A DNA stretch of 64,000 nucleotides from Lysobacter helvus (GCF_018406645.1 NZ_AP024546.1:3100001-3164000); one strand, 5' to 3'; counted from the stretch's first letter, positions 16,201 to 27,128 are shown. The notes: a model not told the origin generated them from the sequence alone. Program-made: numbers and translations.

Positions 16201-18250
16201 CGCGCAGCATCGCGACCTGGCGCCAGGACAGGCCGGCCAGCAGCACGAGGCGGTTGAAGCCGTCGTTCTCCGCTTCGCCGCGCCAGATGCGCGCGAAGGC
16301 TTCCTCGAAGTTCTCGTCGAGGCGATCGATGTCGAGGTCGGCCTGCGTGGCTTCGACCTCGAAGTCCTGGATGTAGGCGACGCGGCCGTCGGCTTCGATG
16401 CGGTACGGGTGTTCGGAAATCACGCGCAGGCCCATGTTCTCCATCATCGGGAGCGCATCGGACAGCGGGATGTCGTCGTTGAGGCGGTAGAACTTGAAGC
16501 GCAGGCCGCCGTTGCGCGAGCGGTACAGCGACAGGCGCAGGTCGTCGGCACCGGCCAGCGCGGCCAGGTGCTCGACGTCGTCGGCCGCCACTTCGGGGCT
16601 GACGTCTTCGATGTAGCCGGTGGGCAGCGCGCGGGCGTAGCGCGTGGCGAGCTTGAGGCCCATTTCCTCGCCGTGGCGCCTGGCCAGCGTGTCGCCGAGT
16701 TCGTCCTGCCAGTCGCGCACGATGTGGGCGAGGTCGGCTTCCAGCTTCGCCTCGTCGATCACCGGCTTGGAGCCCGGGCGCGGACGCACGATGAGGTGCA
16801 GCTGCGCGAGCGCCGATTCGCCGATGTGCACGGTGCTGTCGATGTGCTCGCCGTCGAGTTCGCGCTTGAGCAGCGCTTCGATGCGATGGCGCATCTGCGT
16901 GTCGTGGCGGTCGCGCGGCACGTACACCAGCACCGAATAGAACCGCCCGTAGCGGTCGCGGCGCAGGAACAGCTTGCTGCGCACGCGCTCCTGCAGGCCC
17001 AGGATGCCGATCGCCGTGGAGTACAGCTCGTTCTCGGTGGACTGGAACAGCTCGTCGCGCGGCAGCGTTTCCATGATGTGGCGCAGCGCCTTGCCGCTGT
17101 GGCTGGCCGGGCGCAGGCCCGATTCGCGCATCACGTGTTCGTAGCGCTCGCGCACCAGCGGGATGTCCCACGGGCGGCGGTTGTACGCGCTGGAGGTGTA
17201 CAGGCCGAGGAAGCGCTGTTCGCGGATCGGCTGGCCCTTCGCGTCGAACGCGAGCACGCCGATGTAATCCATGTAGCCCGGGCGATGCACGGTGGCACGC
17301 GCGTTGGTCTTGGTGAGGATGAGCGCATCGACGGCGCCGGACTGCGGCATGTAATGCGCGGCCAGCGAGGTGAGCGGGCGCGGCGCGCCGGCGTCCTTGC
17401 CGCGCAGCAGGCCCAGGCCCGACTCCGGATGCGCGACCAGCACCTGGTCCTTGCCCTGCTTCTCCACCGTGTATTCGCGGTAGCCGAAGAAGGTGAAATG
17501 GTTGTCGGCGGCCCAGCGCAGGAATTCCTGCGCCTCGGCGCGGCCGGCGTCGGACACCGGGATGCGGTGCGACGGCAGTTCCTCGGCGACTTCGAGCATG
17601 CGCGTACGCATCTCTTCCCAGTCGGACACGATCGCGCGCACGTCGGCCAGCACGGCCTGCACGCGCTTTTCGATCTTCGCCATCGCCGCCTGCGGCTGGC
17701 GGTCGATCTCGATGTGGATGAAGGACTCGTTGGTGCCCTCGCCCACGCCGGTGAGCTTGCCGGCGCGGTCGCGCTGCAGCAGCACCACCGGATGGCCGAG
17801 CACGTGCACGCCGATGCCCATCTCGGCGAGCGCCATCGTCACCGAGTCGACGAGGAAGGGCATGTCGTCGTTGAGGATCTGCAGCACGGTGTGCGGCGAT
17901 TCCCAACCGTTGTCCTTCATCGTGGTGTTGAACAGGCGGACGTTGGCCTTGCCCGGCTTGCGCGTGGCGGCGAAGTCGAGGATGCCCGCGGCCAGCGCGG
18001 CCCAGCCTTCGGCGCCGTGCTCGACGTATTCGTCGCGGGTCATGCGCGCATAGAAGCTGCGCGCGAACGCTTCGGCTTCCGCCGCGCGTGCCTTCGGCAC
18101 GCGCTTGCGGATCGCCTCCAGCACCGGCGAGAGATCGAAGCGCGCGACGGCGACGTCGCGGCCCGGGGTGGCCACTTGGGTTTTCGCAATCGTCGTCTTG
18201 GCGGAGGTCGCTTTCTTGGCGGCCTGGACGGACTTGGGACGGGTGCTCAT
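13238..18250 (-). CDS. NAD-specific glutamate dehydrogenase, large (about 180 kDa) type
   Basis: 1670-residue enzyme deaminating glutamate to 2-oxoglutarate with NAD. It belongs to the large bacterial GDH class first described in Streptomyces and Pseudomonas, which has long N- and C-terminal regulatory regions around a central catalytic core. Core marks: FGPVARGGLRWSDRREDFR, KAQMVKNTVIVPVGSKGGF with the catalytic lysines, GIGDMSGDVFGNGML, and GEGGNLGMTQLGR. ACT-like regulatory segments lie in the N-terminal third. A Lys/Ala/Thr-rich tail occupies residues 1-35. The start ATG lies 34 bases downstream of the acyl-CoA dehydrogenase stop, so both may share a transcript. It supplies 2-oxoglutarate from amino acids, complementing the kynurenine genes nearby. 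Confidence 0.95.
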   Translation of the reverse strand: MSTRPKSVQAAKKATSAKTTIAKTQVATPGRDVAVARFDLSPVLEAIRKRVPKARAAEAEAFARSFYARMTRDEYVEHGAEGWAALAAGILDFAATRKPGKANVRLFNTTMKDNGWESPHTVLQILNDDMPFLVDSVTMALAEMGIGVHVLGHPVVLLQRDRAGKLTGVGEGTNESFIHIEIDRQPQAAMAKIEKRVQAVLADVRAIVSDWEEMRTRMLEVAEELPSHRIPVSDAGRAEAQEFLRWAADNHFTFFGYREYTVEKQGKDQVLVAHPESGLGLLRGKDAGAPRPLTSLAAHYMPQSGAVDALILTKTNARATVHRPGYMDYIGVLAFDAKGQPIREQRFLGLYTSSAYNRRPWDIPLVRERYEHVMRESGLRPASHSGKALRHIMETLPRDELFQSTENELYSTAIGILGLQERVRSKLFLRRDRYGRFYSVLVYVPRDRHDTQMRHRIEALLKRELDGEHIDSTVHIGESALAQLHLIVRPRPGSKPVIDEAKLEADLAHIVRDWQDELGDTLARRHGEEMGLKLATRYARALPTGYIEDVSPEVAADDVEHLAALAGADDLRLSLYRSRNGGLRFKFYRLNDDIPLSDALPMMENMGLRVISEHPYRIEADGRVAYIQDFEVEATQADLDIDRLDENFEEAFARIWRGEAENDGFNRLVLLAGLSWRQVAMLRGYSKYLLQIGVPFSQAYVEATFTRYPLLVRLLVELFEARFDPATGKESKAAIKQGMERFGAQLQALLANDAAALNAVQPVIEARAGTREQQVDATHAALIGLMDRVSSLDDDRILRSFIGVIDATLRTSYYIQYKDGLRKDGGPADYVAFKLDSAQVPDLPKPRPYREIFVYGPRVEGIHLRFGPVARGGLRWSDRREDFRTEVLGLVKAQMVKNTVIVPVGSKGGFYCKQLPDPATNRDAWFAEGQACYKRFINGLLDVTDNLAPDGKILHPDNVVRHDADDPYLVVAADKGTATFSDIANGIARAHGFWLDDAFASGGSVGYDHKGMGITARGAWESVKRHFNAMGRDCQTQDFTCVGIGDMSGDVFGNGMLLSKHIRLVAAFDHRHIFLDPNPDAAKTFKERERVFKLPRSSWDDYDKALISKGGGVYPRSAKSIPVSPEIRAALGIEGDATSLSPNDLMSAILKAPVDLLWNGGIGTYVKASSESNADVGDRANNLLRVNGEQLRCKMVGEGGNLGMTQLGRVEAAQHGVLLNTDFIDNSAGVDTSDHEVNIKILLNAQVQKKKLTYEARNTLLAQMTDEVGLLVLNDNYRQNQALSLMERMSLTRMGSKQHFIRTLESQGLLDRQIEFLPTDKEIAERKARGQGLTRPELAVLLSYSKLVLYPQLLNSDVPEDAYLSKELVRYFPKPLQDKYAKGMEDHRLKREIIATAVTNSMVNRMGATFTLRMQEDSGRSPAEIAKAFTITREALDAREMWAQIDALGGKVPESVQVDALQVIWNLQRAFTRWLLSRPGAIPDIATAVGRYHDGVRDIRAGERILPDPQRPAYEASILEWQAKGLPAALADQLAALPYLEPTPDIIELARERKLKPVDVAKVHFRLGDALRLPWLLQQIDALTVDGRWHAVARGVLREELGQQQRILVGQVLTMPGATPDAKVRHWLERDDASLRFTLSMLNELAAQKTLDYPTASVAVQRLQQLASRG

Positions 18251-18284
18251 GGGGTCGCGGGGATCCTGTCGTTCGGGCGCGCGC

Positions 18285-19433
18285 TCAGCGCAGGCCGGTT
18301 TCGTTGCGGGCGATGACCAGGCGCTGGATCTCGCTCGTACCCTCGTAGATCTCGGTGATCTTCGCGTCGCGGAAGTAACGCTCGATCGGCATTTCCTTCG
18401 AATAGCCCATGCCGGCGTGGATCTGCACGGCCTGGTGGGCGATCCACATGCACGCCTCGGAGGCGGTGAGCTTGGCGATGGCCGCTTCGTTGGTGAAACG
18501 CTCGCCCTGGCCCTTCACCCACGCCGCGCGCAGCGTGAGCAGCGTGGCGGCGTCGAGCTTGCACTTCATGTCGGCGATCTTGGCCTGCGTCATCTGGAAC
18601 GTGCCGATGGGCTGGCCGAAGGCCTTGCGCTCGCGCACGTAGGCCAACGTGGCTTCGTACGCGGCCCGGCCGATGCCGATGGCCTGCGAGGCGATGCCGA
18701 TGCGGCCGGCGTCGAGCACGCCCATCGCGATCTTGAAGCCGTGGCCTTCCTGGCCCAGCACTTCGTCGGCTTCGGCGACGTAGTCGGTGAATTCGATCTC
18801 GCACGTGGCCGAGGCGCGGATGCCGAGCTTCGGTTCCGTCTTGCCGCGGTGGAAACCGGGCTTGTCGGTGTCGATGATGAAGGCGGTGATGCCGCGCGCG
18901 CTCTTGTCCGGATCGGTCATCGCGAACAGCACGATGTACCTGGCGACCGGGCCGGAGGTGATCCAGCTCTTCTTGCCGTTGATGACGAAGCGGCCATCGG
19001 CCTGCTTGGTCGCGCGGCAGCGCATGGCGGTGGCGTCGGAGCCGGACTGCGGCTCGGTGAGCGCGAAGGCGCCGATGTGCGCGCCCTCGGCGATCGCGCG
19101 CACGTACGTCTGCTTCTGCGCCTCGGTGCCGTGGGTCAGGATGCCGTTGCAGAACAGCGAGTTGTTGACCGACATGATCGTGGAGTGGGCGGCGTCGCCC
19201 GCGGCGATCTCGATCATGGCCAGCACGTAGCTGATCGGGTCCATGCCCGCGCCGCCGTATTCGGCCGGCACCTCGATCCCCATCAGGCCGTTCTCGCCGA
19301 GGGTGCGGATGTTCTCGAGGGGGAATTCGCCGCTCCGGTCGAAGTGTTCGGCGCTGGGGGCGATCTTTTCGCGCGCGATGCGACGCGCCACGTCCTGGAT
19401 CATCAACTGCTCTTCGGTGAAACGGAAATCCAC
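18285..19433 (-). CDS. Acyl-CoA dehydrogenase (short/branched-chain type)
   Basis: 382-residue FAD flavoenzyme of the acyl-CoA dehydrogenase family. It shows MDFRFTEEQLMIQDVARRIA at the start, the substrate/FAD block FALTEPQSGSDA, the FAD-loop GKKSWITSG, and RKAFGQPI. The catalytic base sits in IYEGTSEIQ (Glu at about 364), the position used in short-chain and short/branched-chain enzymes. The length is standard. The exact acyl substrate cannot be read. It is divergent from the ArsR-methyltransferase regulator across a 137-bp promoter region and precedes the glutamate dehydrogenase gene on the same strand. Confidence 0.9.
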   Translation of the reverse strand: MDFRFTEEQLMIQDVARRIAREKIAPSAEHFDRSGEFPLENIRTLGENGLMGIEVPAEYGGAGMDPISYVLAMIEIAAGDAAHSTIMSVNNSLFCNGILTHGTEAQKQTYVRAIAEGAHIGAFALTEPQSGSDATAMRCRATKQADGRFVINGKKSWITSGPVARYIVLFAMTDPDKSARGITAFIIDTDKPGFHRGKTEPKLGIRASATCEIEFTDYVAEADEVLGQEGHGFKIAMGVLDAGRIGIASQAIGIGRAAYEATLAYVRERKAFGQPIGTFQMTQAKIADMKCKLDAATLLTLRAAWVKGQGERFTNEAAIAKLTASEACMWIAHQAVQIHAGMGYSKEMPIERYFRDAKITEIYEGTSEIQRLVIARNETGLR

Positions 19434-19529
19434 GTTGGTGCGCTCCGGCCGGGATGAAGAAGCGGAATTGTAGCCCCGGAGCGCGTGCCGCTTGACCCCC
19501 GGGGCATCGCGGGACCAGACTTATCTCTA

Positions 19530-19539
19530 TATCGCGATA
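19530..19539. promoter_or_regulatory. 10-bp perfect palindrome TATCGCGATA, candidate operator of the ArsR-methyltransferase regulator
   Basis: The palindrome sits 31 bases before the regulator start in the 137-bp divergent gap between the acyl-CoA dehydrogenase and the regulator/metH genes. It is embedded in the AT-rich stretch CTCTATATCGCGATAGG, where a -10 element would be expected. ArsR-family proteins bind such short palindromes and commonly autoregulate. Assignment to this regulator is inferred from position. Confidence 0.5.
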
Positions 19540-19570
19540 GGCGGATGAAACGCCTCGGAGCCTCTGGCGC

Positions 19571-20500
19571 ATGGATCTGGAAGGGTGGTCGACCCGGTTG
19601 AAGGTGTTCGCCGACGCCACGCGCGTCCGCCTGCTCGCCTTGCTGGAACGCGAGGAACTCACCGTCGCCGAGCTGTCGGCCATCACGCAGCTGGCGCAGC
19701 CGCGCGTGTCCACGCACCTGGCGAAGCTGAAGGACGCGGGCCTCGTGCGTGATCGCCGCGCCGGCGTGTCGGCCTATTACCGCTTCGAGGAAACCGCGCT
19801 GGACCCGGCGCAGCGCGCGCTCTGGAACACCCTGCGCGCCGGCAGCGACGATGCACTGCTGCGCCAGGACGCCGAGCGCGTGCCCGGCGTGCTGGCCACG
19901 CGCGCGGCGGACCAGAACTGGGCCGACTCGGTGGCCGGCGACATGGAACGCCACTATTCGCCGGGCCGCACCTGGGAAGCGCTGGCGCGCACCGCGCTGC
20001 CACTGTTGAGTCCGGGCGACGTGCTGGACATCGCTTCGGGCGATGGCGTGCTGGCCGAACTGCTCGCGCCGCATGCGCACCGCTACGTCTGCATGGACGC
20101 CAGCGCGCGCGTGGTCGCCGCCGCCAGCGAACGCCTGAAGCCCTACGCCAACGTGGAAGTGCGCGAAGGCGACATGCACGCGCTGCCCTTCCCCGATGCC
20201 AGCTTCGACCTGGTGGTGCTGATGCACGCCCTCACCTACGCCAGCAAGCCTGCGCAGGCGGTGGCCGAAGCCGCGCGCGTGCTGCGCAGCGGCGGGCGCC
20301 TGTTGTTGTCGAGCCTGGCGCGCCATGAACACCGCGCGGTGGTGGAGGCCTACGGCCACGCCAACCTCGGGTTCTCGGAGAAGGACCTGCGCAAGTTCGC
20401 CGAGAAGGCCGGCGTCACCGTCGCAAGCAGCGGCACGGTGACGCGCGAACGCCGTCCGCCGCATTTCGAAGTGATTTCGTTGTTGGGAGTGAAGCCGTGA
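19571..20500 (+). CDS. ArsR-family regulator fused to a SAM-methyltransferase-like domain (SahR-like)
   Basis: 309 residues. Residues 1-85 form an ArsR winged helix ([21 protein letters not shown], then [19 protein letters not shown], the recognition helix). Residues about 125-265 form a class I methyltransferase fold with the SAM motif VLDIASGDG (151-159) and a motif-II-like [11 protein letters not shown]. No clustered Cys metal site is present, arguing against metal sensing. SahR, a known regulator of methionine-cycle genes in proteobacteria, is an ArsR-type protein that responds to S-adenosylhomocysteine; the direct overlap with metH (GTGA at 20497) supports that role here. Likely it represses its own operon through the TATCGCGATA site upstream. 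Confidence 0.82.
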   Translation: MDLEGWSTRLKVFADATRVRLLALLEREELTVAELSAITQLAQPRVSTHLAKLKDAGLVRDRRAGVSAYYRFEETALDPAQRALWNTLRAGSDDALLRQDAERVPGVLATRAADQNWADSVAGDMERHYSPGRTWEALARTALPLLSPGDVLDIASGDGVLAELLAPHAHRYVCMDASARVVAAASERLKPYANVEVREGDMHALPFPDASFDLVVLMHALTYASKPAQAVAEAARVLRSGGRLLLSSLARHEHRAVVEAYGHANLGFSEKDLRKFAEKAGVTVASSGTVTRERRPPHFEVISLLGVKP

Positions 20501-21602
20501 ACGATGTGAAGCAACTGCCCTGGCGCCATCCGGCGCGCGTGGCGCAACTGGAAGCCGCGCTCGCACGGCGCATCCTCGTGATCGATGGCGCGATGGGCAC
20601 GATGATCCAGCGCCACGACCTGCAGGAAGCCGACTATCGCGGCGAGCGCTTCGCCCACGGCTACGACGCGCTGTTCGCCGCCGATGGCCACGCGCACGCG
20701 CCGGGCTGCGGTTGCGAGGGGCACGACCAGAAAGGCAACAACGACCTGCTCACGCTGTCGCGCCCGGAGATCATCCGGGAGATCCACGATGCGTACCTGG
20801 CGGCCGGCGCGGACCTGGTCGAGACCAACACGTTCAATTCCACGTCGATCTCGCTGGCCGATTACCACCTCGAACACCTGGTCCGCGAACTCAACCGCGA
20901 AGGCGCGCGCCTGGCGCGCGAAGCCTGCGATGCGGCTGAAGCGCGCGATCCCGCGCAGCCGCGCTTCGTGATCGGCGTGCTGGGCCCGACCAGCCGCACG
21001 GCCTCGCTGAGCCCGGACGTGAACCGCCCCGGCTTCCGCGCGATCAGCTTCGACGAACTCGCGCACGCCTATCGCGAATCCACCCGCGGCCTCATCGAAG
21101 GCGGCGCCGACGTGCTGATGGTCGAGACGATCTTCGACACGCTCAATGCGAAAGCGGCGTTGTTCGCGATCGAAGACGTGTTCGAGGAGCTCGGTGCGCG
21201 CCTGCCGGTGATGATTTCCGGGACGATCACCGATGCCTCGGGCCGCACCTTGTCGGGCCAGACCGCCGAAGCCTTCTGGTATTCGCTGCGCCATGCGCGG
21301 CCTCTGGCGATCGGGCTGAACTGCGCGCTCGGCGCGAAGGACCTGCGCGCGCACGTCGACGTGCTGGCCCAGGTGGCCGACACGTACGTGAGCACGCATC
21401 CGAACGCGGGGCTGCCCAATGCGTTCGGCGGTTACGACGAAACGCCGGAAGACATGGCGGGCACGCTGGGCGAGTTCGCGCGCGCCGGCCTGCTGAACCT
21501 CGTCGGTGGTTGCTGCGGCACCACGCCCGACCACATCCGCGCGATCGCGCAGGCCGTGCACGGCGTCGCGCCGCGCGAAGTGCCGCAGCTGGCGGATGCC
21601 GC

Positions 21603-21606
<4 letters not shown>
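20497..21606 (+). CDS. metH: Methionine synthase MetH, N-terminal half (homocysteine-binding domain)
   Basis: 369-residue protein equal to the homocysteine S-methyltransferase module of cobalamin-dependent methionine synthase. Marks: [13 protein letters not shown] at the N-terminus, [28 protein letters not shown], and the three zinc-thiolate cysteines in GLNCALG (Cys276) and GGCCGTTP (Cys339, Cys340). The start is GTG at 20497, overlapping the regulator's TGA; no in-frame ATG fits the conserved N-terminus. The stop overlaps the start of the second half (ATGA at 21603). E. coli MetH is one chain of about 1200 residues; here the two genes together cover it. Separate genes look like a stable arrangement rather than a frameshift, since each has its own start and stop. 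Confidence 0.94.
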
Positions 21607-24284
<2,678 letters not shown>

Positions 24285-24287
24285 CGA

Positions 24288-24361
24288 GTCGATGCGCTTG
24301 TGACCTGCCCTATCGGCAGGTCACGCATCGACGAGCCGGGCAGCGAAAGCTGCCCGTCGTC
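24288..24361. terminator. Two adjacent hairpins between convergent genes (putative bidirectional terminator)
   Basis: Hairpin one: GTCGATGCG (24288-24296) and TGACCTGCC (24301-24309) pair with GGCAGGTCA (24315-24323) and CGCATCGAC (24324-24332), leaving a 4-base bulge and a 5-base loop. Hairpin two: CGGGCAGC (24337-24344), a GAAA tetraloop, and GCTGCCCG (24349-24356), with outer GACGA/TCGTC arms. The 79-bp gap lies between the ends of metH (+) and the SLOG/multi-TM gene (-). No T-tract is present. Confidence 0.6.
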
Positions 24362-24363
24362 GA

Positions 24364-26085
24364 TCAAGGCCGCCCATGCTCGATCGGGCGGTCGCGATGC
24401 ATCAACGCCCACTCGGCGTGTTCGGCCAGCGCCGCTTCGCCGAGCGCGCGCAGGATCTCCCGCTTCTCCTGCGTCGAGCGCGCCGCATCCAGCGCGAGCC
24501 GCGCATTGCGGTAGATGCGGTACATGAAGCGGTACTGCTTCACCAGTTCCTTGTCCGCCTTGCGATACGCATACGCCTCGCGCACCGCGGCGATCAGCGA
24601 CAGCGCCCCCATCGTCGTCACCAGCACGCTCTGCGTCAGCGGGCCGAACGTGCGATGGAACAAGGCCAGCACCGCGCTGATCGCAATGCCCGCCCACAGG
24701 CACGCCGCGCCCAACCGTTGCGTGCGCACGTGGTGGCGCGCACGCAACGTCGCCTTGCGTTCGTAATACGCCAGCTGGCCCGATTGCCCCGGGCGCCCGA
24801 CCCACGCGTCGATCACCGCCTCCACCGCGTGCGCGGCCGCATCGGGATCCTCGAGCGCCGGCGTCGGCGTCAGGCCCACCTGGCGCATCACGTTGCGGAT
24901 CCAGCCGAGTTCGACGTCCTGTTTCTGCATGAAGTTGTCGTGCGCGAATTCCGGGTCGCCGGTGATCGTCAGTCCCGCGCGCCGCCAGAACGTCTGCACG
25001 CGCAGGCCTTCGGCGAGCGCGCGGTAGTCGATGTACTTGCGATGCCAGTCGTGGCGCTGCGCGGCCACCGCGATCGCAAGGCCGATCGCGAACAACCCGA
25101 GGAAGCCCCACAACATCGCGTCCGGCGCGCCGAGGTCGGCATACAGCAGCAGGCTCAGGCCCATCGCGATGGCGAGCCCGTGGATGGCGCGCATCGCCCA
25201 CAAGGTGCGGCGCTGGTAACGCATCGCCAGGGCATCGGCTTCGCGCCACGTGCGTTCGGCCAGGTCTTCGCTCGCGGCAGGCAACGCATGCGCGGCGAGC
25301 TTGTGCCGATCGTGCTCGAAGGCCTGCATGCGTTCGAAGATGCAGCGGTATTCCGGCGGCGGGCCTTCGTCGAACAGGCGTTGCCCGCCGCTGGTGAGCC
25401 AGCGCGGCGTGCCATCGAACGCACCGATGCCATGCGCGGCCTCGCCGTTCGCGCGACGCGTGGGCAGGTGCAGCACCAGGCTGTCGTCGTCGCCCGCGAG
25501 CATCTGCCGCAGGTTGTCGGTGGCGCGCCGCGCACCGGGCACCGGGCCGCCGAGGTAATAGCGCACGACTTGCCCCGTGCCGCCCGTGCCCGCGTGGTCG
25601 CGCCCGTCCCACAGCGCGAACAGCACGTGGCAATGGTTGGCGACGAACAACCCCGCGTGCAGGTATTGCCGATCGCGCGCGGGGCCGGGCGCGCGCATGG
25701 TGTCGAAATCATCTACCGGATAGGCGAGCGGGATGACTTCCGCGCGCGCCATCAACGCGTCGAACGCGCGATGCGAGTCATCGCTTTCGAAATCGTCGCG
25801 GTACAAGGCCAGCGGCAACGGCAGCGGCACGACCAGGCGCGCCCCCATTTCCAGGCCGATTTCGGCCACGAGGCGATCGCCGCCTTCGGCCAGCGCGGAC
25901 ATCACGACGAGGGCGAGTTCGGGATAGCGCGTGCGCAGGAACGCCAGCGCGTCGCGCACGCGCGCTTCGAGTTCGTGCAGTTGCGCGGGATCGAGGTCGC
26001 GGTGGCTCGTGACCCCGACGATCAACTCGGTGCGCGGGGCGGCGGCCGTGTCCACGAACCGGGGGAACGCCCGGATCGTGCGCAA
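24364..26085 (-). CDS. SLOG-type nucleotide-sensor domain fused to SLATT-like transmembrane region
   Basis: 573-residue membrane protein. Residues about 18-185 look like a SLOG/LOG-superfamily Rossmann domain: LIVGVTSHRDL (21-31), SALAEGGDRLVAE (63-75), VVPLPLPLALYRDDF and FALWDGRDHAGTGGTGQVVRY with the glycine-rich loop. Two hydrophobic pairs follow (about 297-315 and 324-342; 458-476 and 484-502). Between them lies YRALAEGLRVQTFWRRAG (354-371), a stretch I associate with SMODS/SLOG-associating 2TM (SLATT) effectors, then a helical cytoplasmic tail. SLOG-SLATT fusions have been predicted to sense nucleotide ligands and permeabilise membranes in conflict systems. Here no SMODS/CD-NTase or other defence gene is adjacent, so the role is open. 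Transcribed away from the DUF2058 gene's end, 15 bases after it. Confidence 0.68.
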   Translation of the reverse strand: MRTIRAFPRFVDTAAAPRTELIVGVTSHRDLDPAQLHELEARVRDALAFLRTRYPELALVVMSALAEGGDRLVAEIGLEMGARLVVPLPLPLALYRDDFESDDSHRAFDALMARAEVIPLAYPVDDFDTMRAPGPARDRQYLHAGLFVANHCHVLFALWDGRDHAGTGGTGQVVRYYLGGPVPGARRATDNLRQMLAGDDDSLVLHLPTRRANGEAAHGIGAFDGTPRWLTSGGQRLFDEGPPPEYRCIFERMQAFEHDRHKLAAHALPAASEDLAERTWREADALAMRYQRRTLWAMRAIHGLAIAMGLSLLLYADLGAPDAMLWGFLGLFAIGLAIAVAAQRHDWHRKYIDYRALAEGLRVQTFWRRAGLTITGDPEFAHDNFMQKQDVELGWIRNVMRQVGLTPTPALEDPDAAAHAVEAVIDAWVGRPGQSGQLAYYERKATLRARHHVRTQRLGAACLWAGIAISAVLALFHRTFGPLTQSVLVTTMGALSLIAAVREAYAYRKADKELVKQYRFMYRIYRNARLALDAARSTQEKREILRALGEAALAEHAEWALMHRDRPIEHGRP

Positions 26086-26100
26086 CCGGCCATGGCGCGG

Positions 26101-26796
26101 TTACCAGACCAGGTCGTCGGGCACCTGGTATTGCGGATCGGCGTAGGGATCGTCCTGCGCGGAGGCGTTCGGATCGACCTTCAGCGCGACCGACGGGGCG
26201 AAGATCGATTCGGCCTTCGCCAGCGTGTCGGCATCGACCAGCACGTAGCGGCCATCGAGTTGCACCACGCCCAGCTCGCCCGCGTTGAGCGCCTTGAGCT
26301 GCACGTCGGTGACGTAGATGCGCTTGATCTTGCCGCCGTATTCGAAGTGGCGCGCGATCTCGGCGCCCGCGTCGTTGCGCGCCTTGTCCTTCAGGAATTC
26401 GGCGAGGGCGGCCTTCGCTTCGCGGCGCAGGCGCGCTTCTTCCTGCTTCAGGCGCTCGGCTTCGATGCGCTCGTCCTTCTCGCGCTGCGCGCGGATGGCG
26501 TACGCCTTGGCGAGGTCGATGTCTTCGCGCGTGCGCGGCTTGTGCGTCGCGTGTGCCGGCTTGCCATGCGACGGACTGCCTTGCGGCGGACGGCCCTGCG
26601 ACGGCTTGCCGTGCGCGGGCTTGCCGTGCGGCGGCCTGCCCTGCCCCGGTGCGTTGGGGCCACGCGCATGCGCGGGCTTGCCGTGCTGCTGCTGCGGCTT
26701 GCCGGCGTGGGCGGGTTTGCCGGACGCAGGACGTTCGGGCTTCGGCGCGGGCTTGAAGCCCAGGCCGAGCAGCTGGTCGCGCAGGGAATCGGTCAT
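26101..26796 (-). CDS. DUF2058 family protein with GKPAH-rich repeat insert
   Basis: 231-residue cytoplasmic protein of the DUF2058 (YaiL) family, whose role is not established; E. coli YaiL has been called a nucleoprotein/polysaccharide-associated regulator. The N-terminus MTDSLRDQLLGLGFK is typical, the central helix (TREDIDLAKAYAIRAQREKDER) is highly charged, and the C-terminal domain EIARHFEYGGKIKRIYVTD is conserved. Residues about 25-86 are a low-complexity run of HGKPAH, GKPSQ and GRPPQG units, longer than the linker I expect in this family. Start ATG 26796 precedes the conserved N-terminus. Downstream of slyX and ugd on the same strand. Confidence 0.82.
   Translation of the reverse strand: MTDSLRDQLLGLGFKPAPKPERPASGKPAHAGKPQQQHGKPAHARGPNAPGQGRPPHGKPAHGKPSQGRPPQGSPSHGKPAHATHKPRTREDIDLAKAYAIRAQREKDERIEAERLKQEEARLRREAKAALAEFLKDKARNDAGAEIARHFEYGGKIKRIYVTDVQLKALNAGELGVVQLDGRYVLVDADTLAKAESIFAPSVALKVDPNASAQDDPYADPQYQVPDDLVW
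26560..26740 (-). repeat. Degenerate in-frame GKPAH-type repeat within the DUF2058 gene
   Basis: Units of roughly 15-18 bases encode repeats such as GKPAH, GKPSQ and GRPPH, visible on the plus strand as recurring GCTTGCCGTGCG-type blocks. The repeats are imperfect but clearly periodic. Likely a rapidly evolving linker rich in Gly, Lys, Pro and His. Confidence 0.55.
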
Positions 26797-26885
26797 CGGA
26801 TACGGCGGGTCGTGCGAAGGGCGGGCGAAGCATGCCGCATCGGGGGCGAGGATGCAGCCCCGCCTTGCGGCCATTGCGCCGCGGG

Positions 26886-27128
26886 TCAGTAATGCGGTGG
26901 CGGCGGTTCTTCGGCCGGATCGGCGAAGAACGCGCCGCGCGAGGATTTCATCTCCTCCAGCGCGCGGCGCATGAGGTCGGCGTGGCGCTCGGCTTCCAGG
27001 CGGATCGCCGCGAGCGCATCGCTCAGTTCGGTCATCGCGTTTTCCTGGAACGCCAGCCGCGTTTCCAGCTCCACCAGCCGCGCTTCGAGCGCGGCGGTGT
27101 CCATGCCCTGGGCGTTGCCCTGCGTCAT
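26886..27128 (-). CDS. slyX: SlyX family protein
   Basis: 80-residue small helical protein. [26 protein letters not shown] is the SlyX family coiled-coil signature, and the C-terminus ends in the typical Pro-rich PPPPHY. The function of SlyX is not known; it often lies near slyD in E. coli. Start chosen at ATG 27128, which overlaps the ugd stop (ATGA); an internal ATG at 27104 would give a product close to the usual 72 residues and cannot be excluded. Two FKBP-type isomerase genes lie a little upstream of ugd, a loose parallel to the slyX-slyD-FKBP neighbourhood in enterics. Confidence 0.85.
   Translation of the reverse strand: MTQGNAQGMDTAALEARLVELETRLAFQENAMTELSDALAAIRLEAERHADLMRRALEEMKSSRGAFFADPAEEPPPPHY

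Noticed and set aside
12269-18316. A plus-strand open frame of more than 2000 codons across the EamA and glutamate dehydrogenase genes
   Set aside because: It lies antisense to clear homologues, its residues are dominated by Arg/His/Ala/Gln as expected from complementing GC-rich codons, and no family resemblance is visible.
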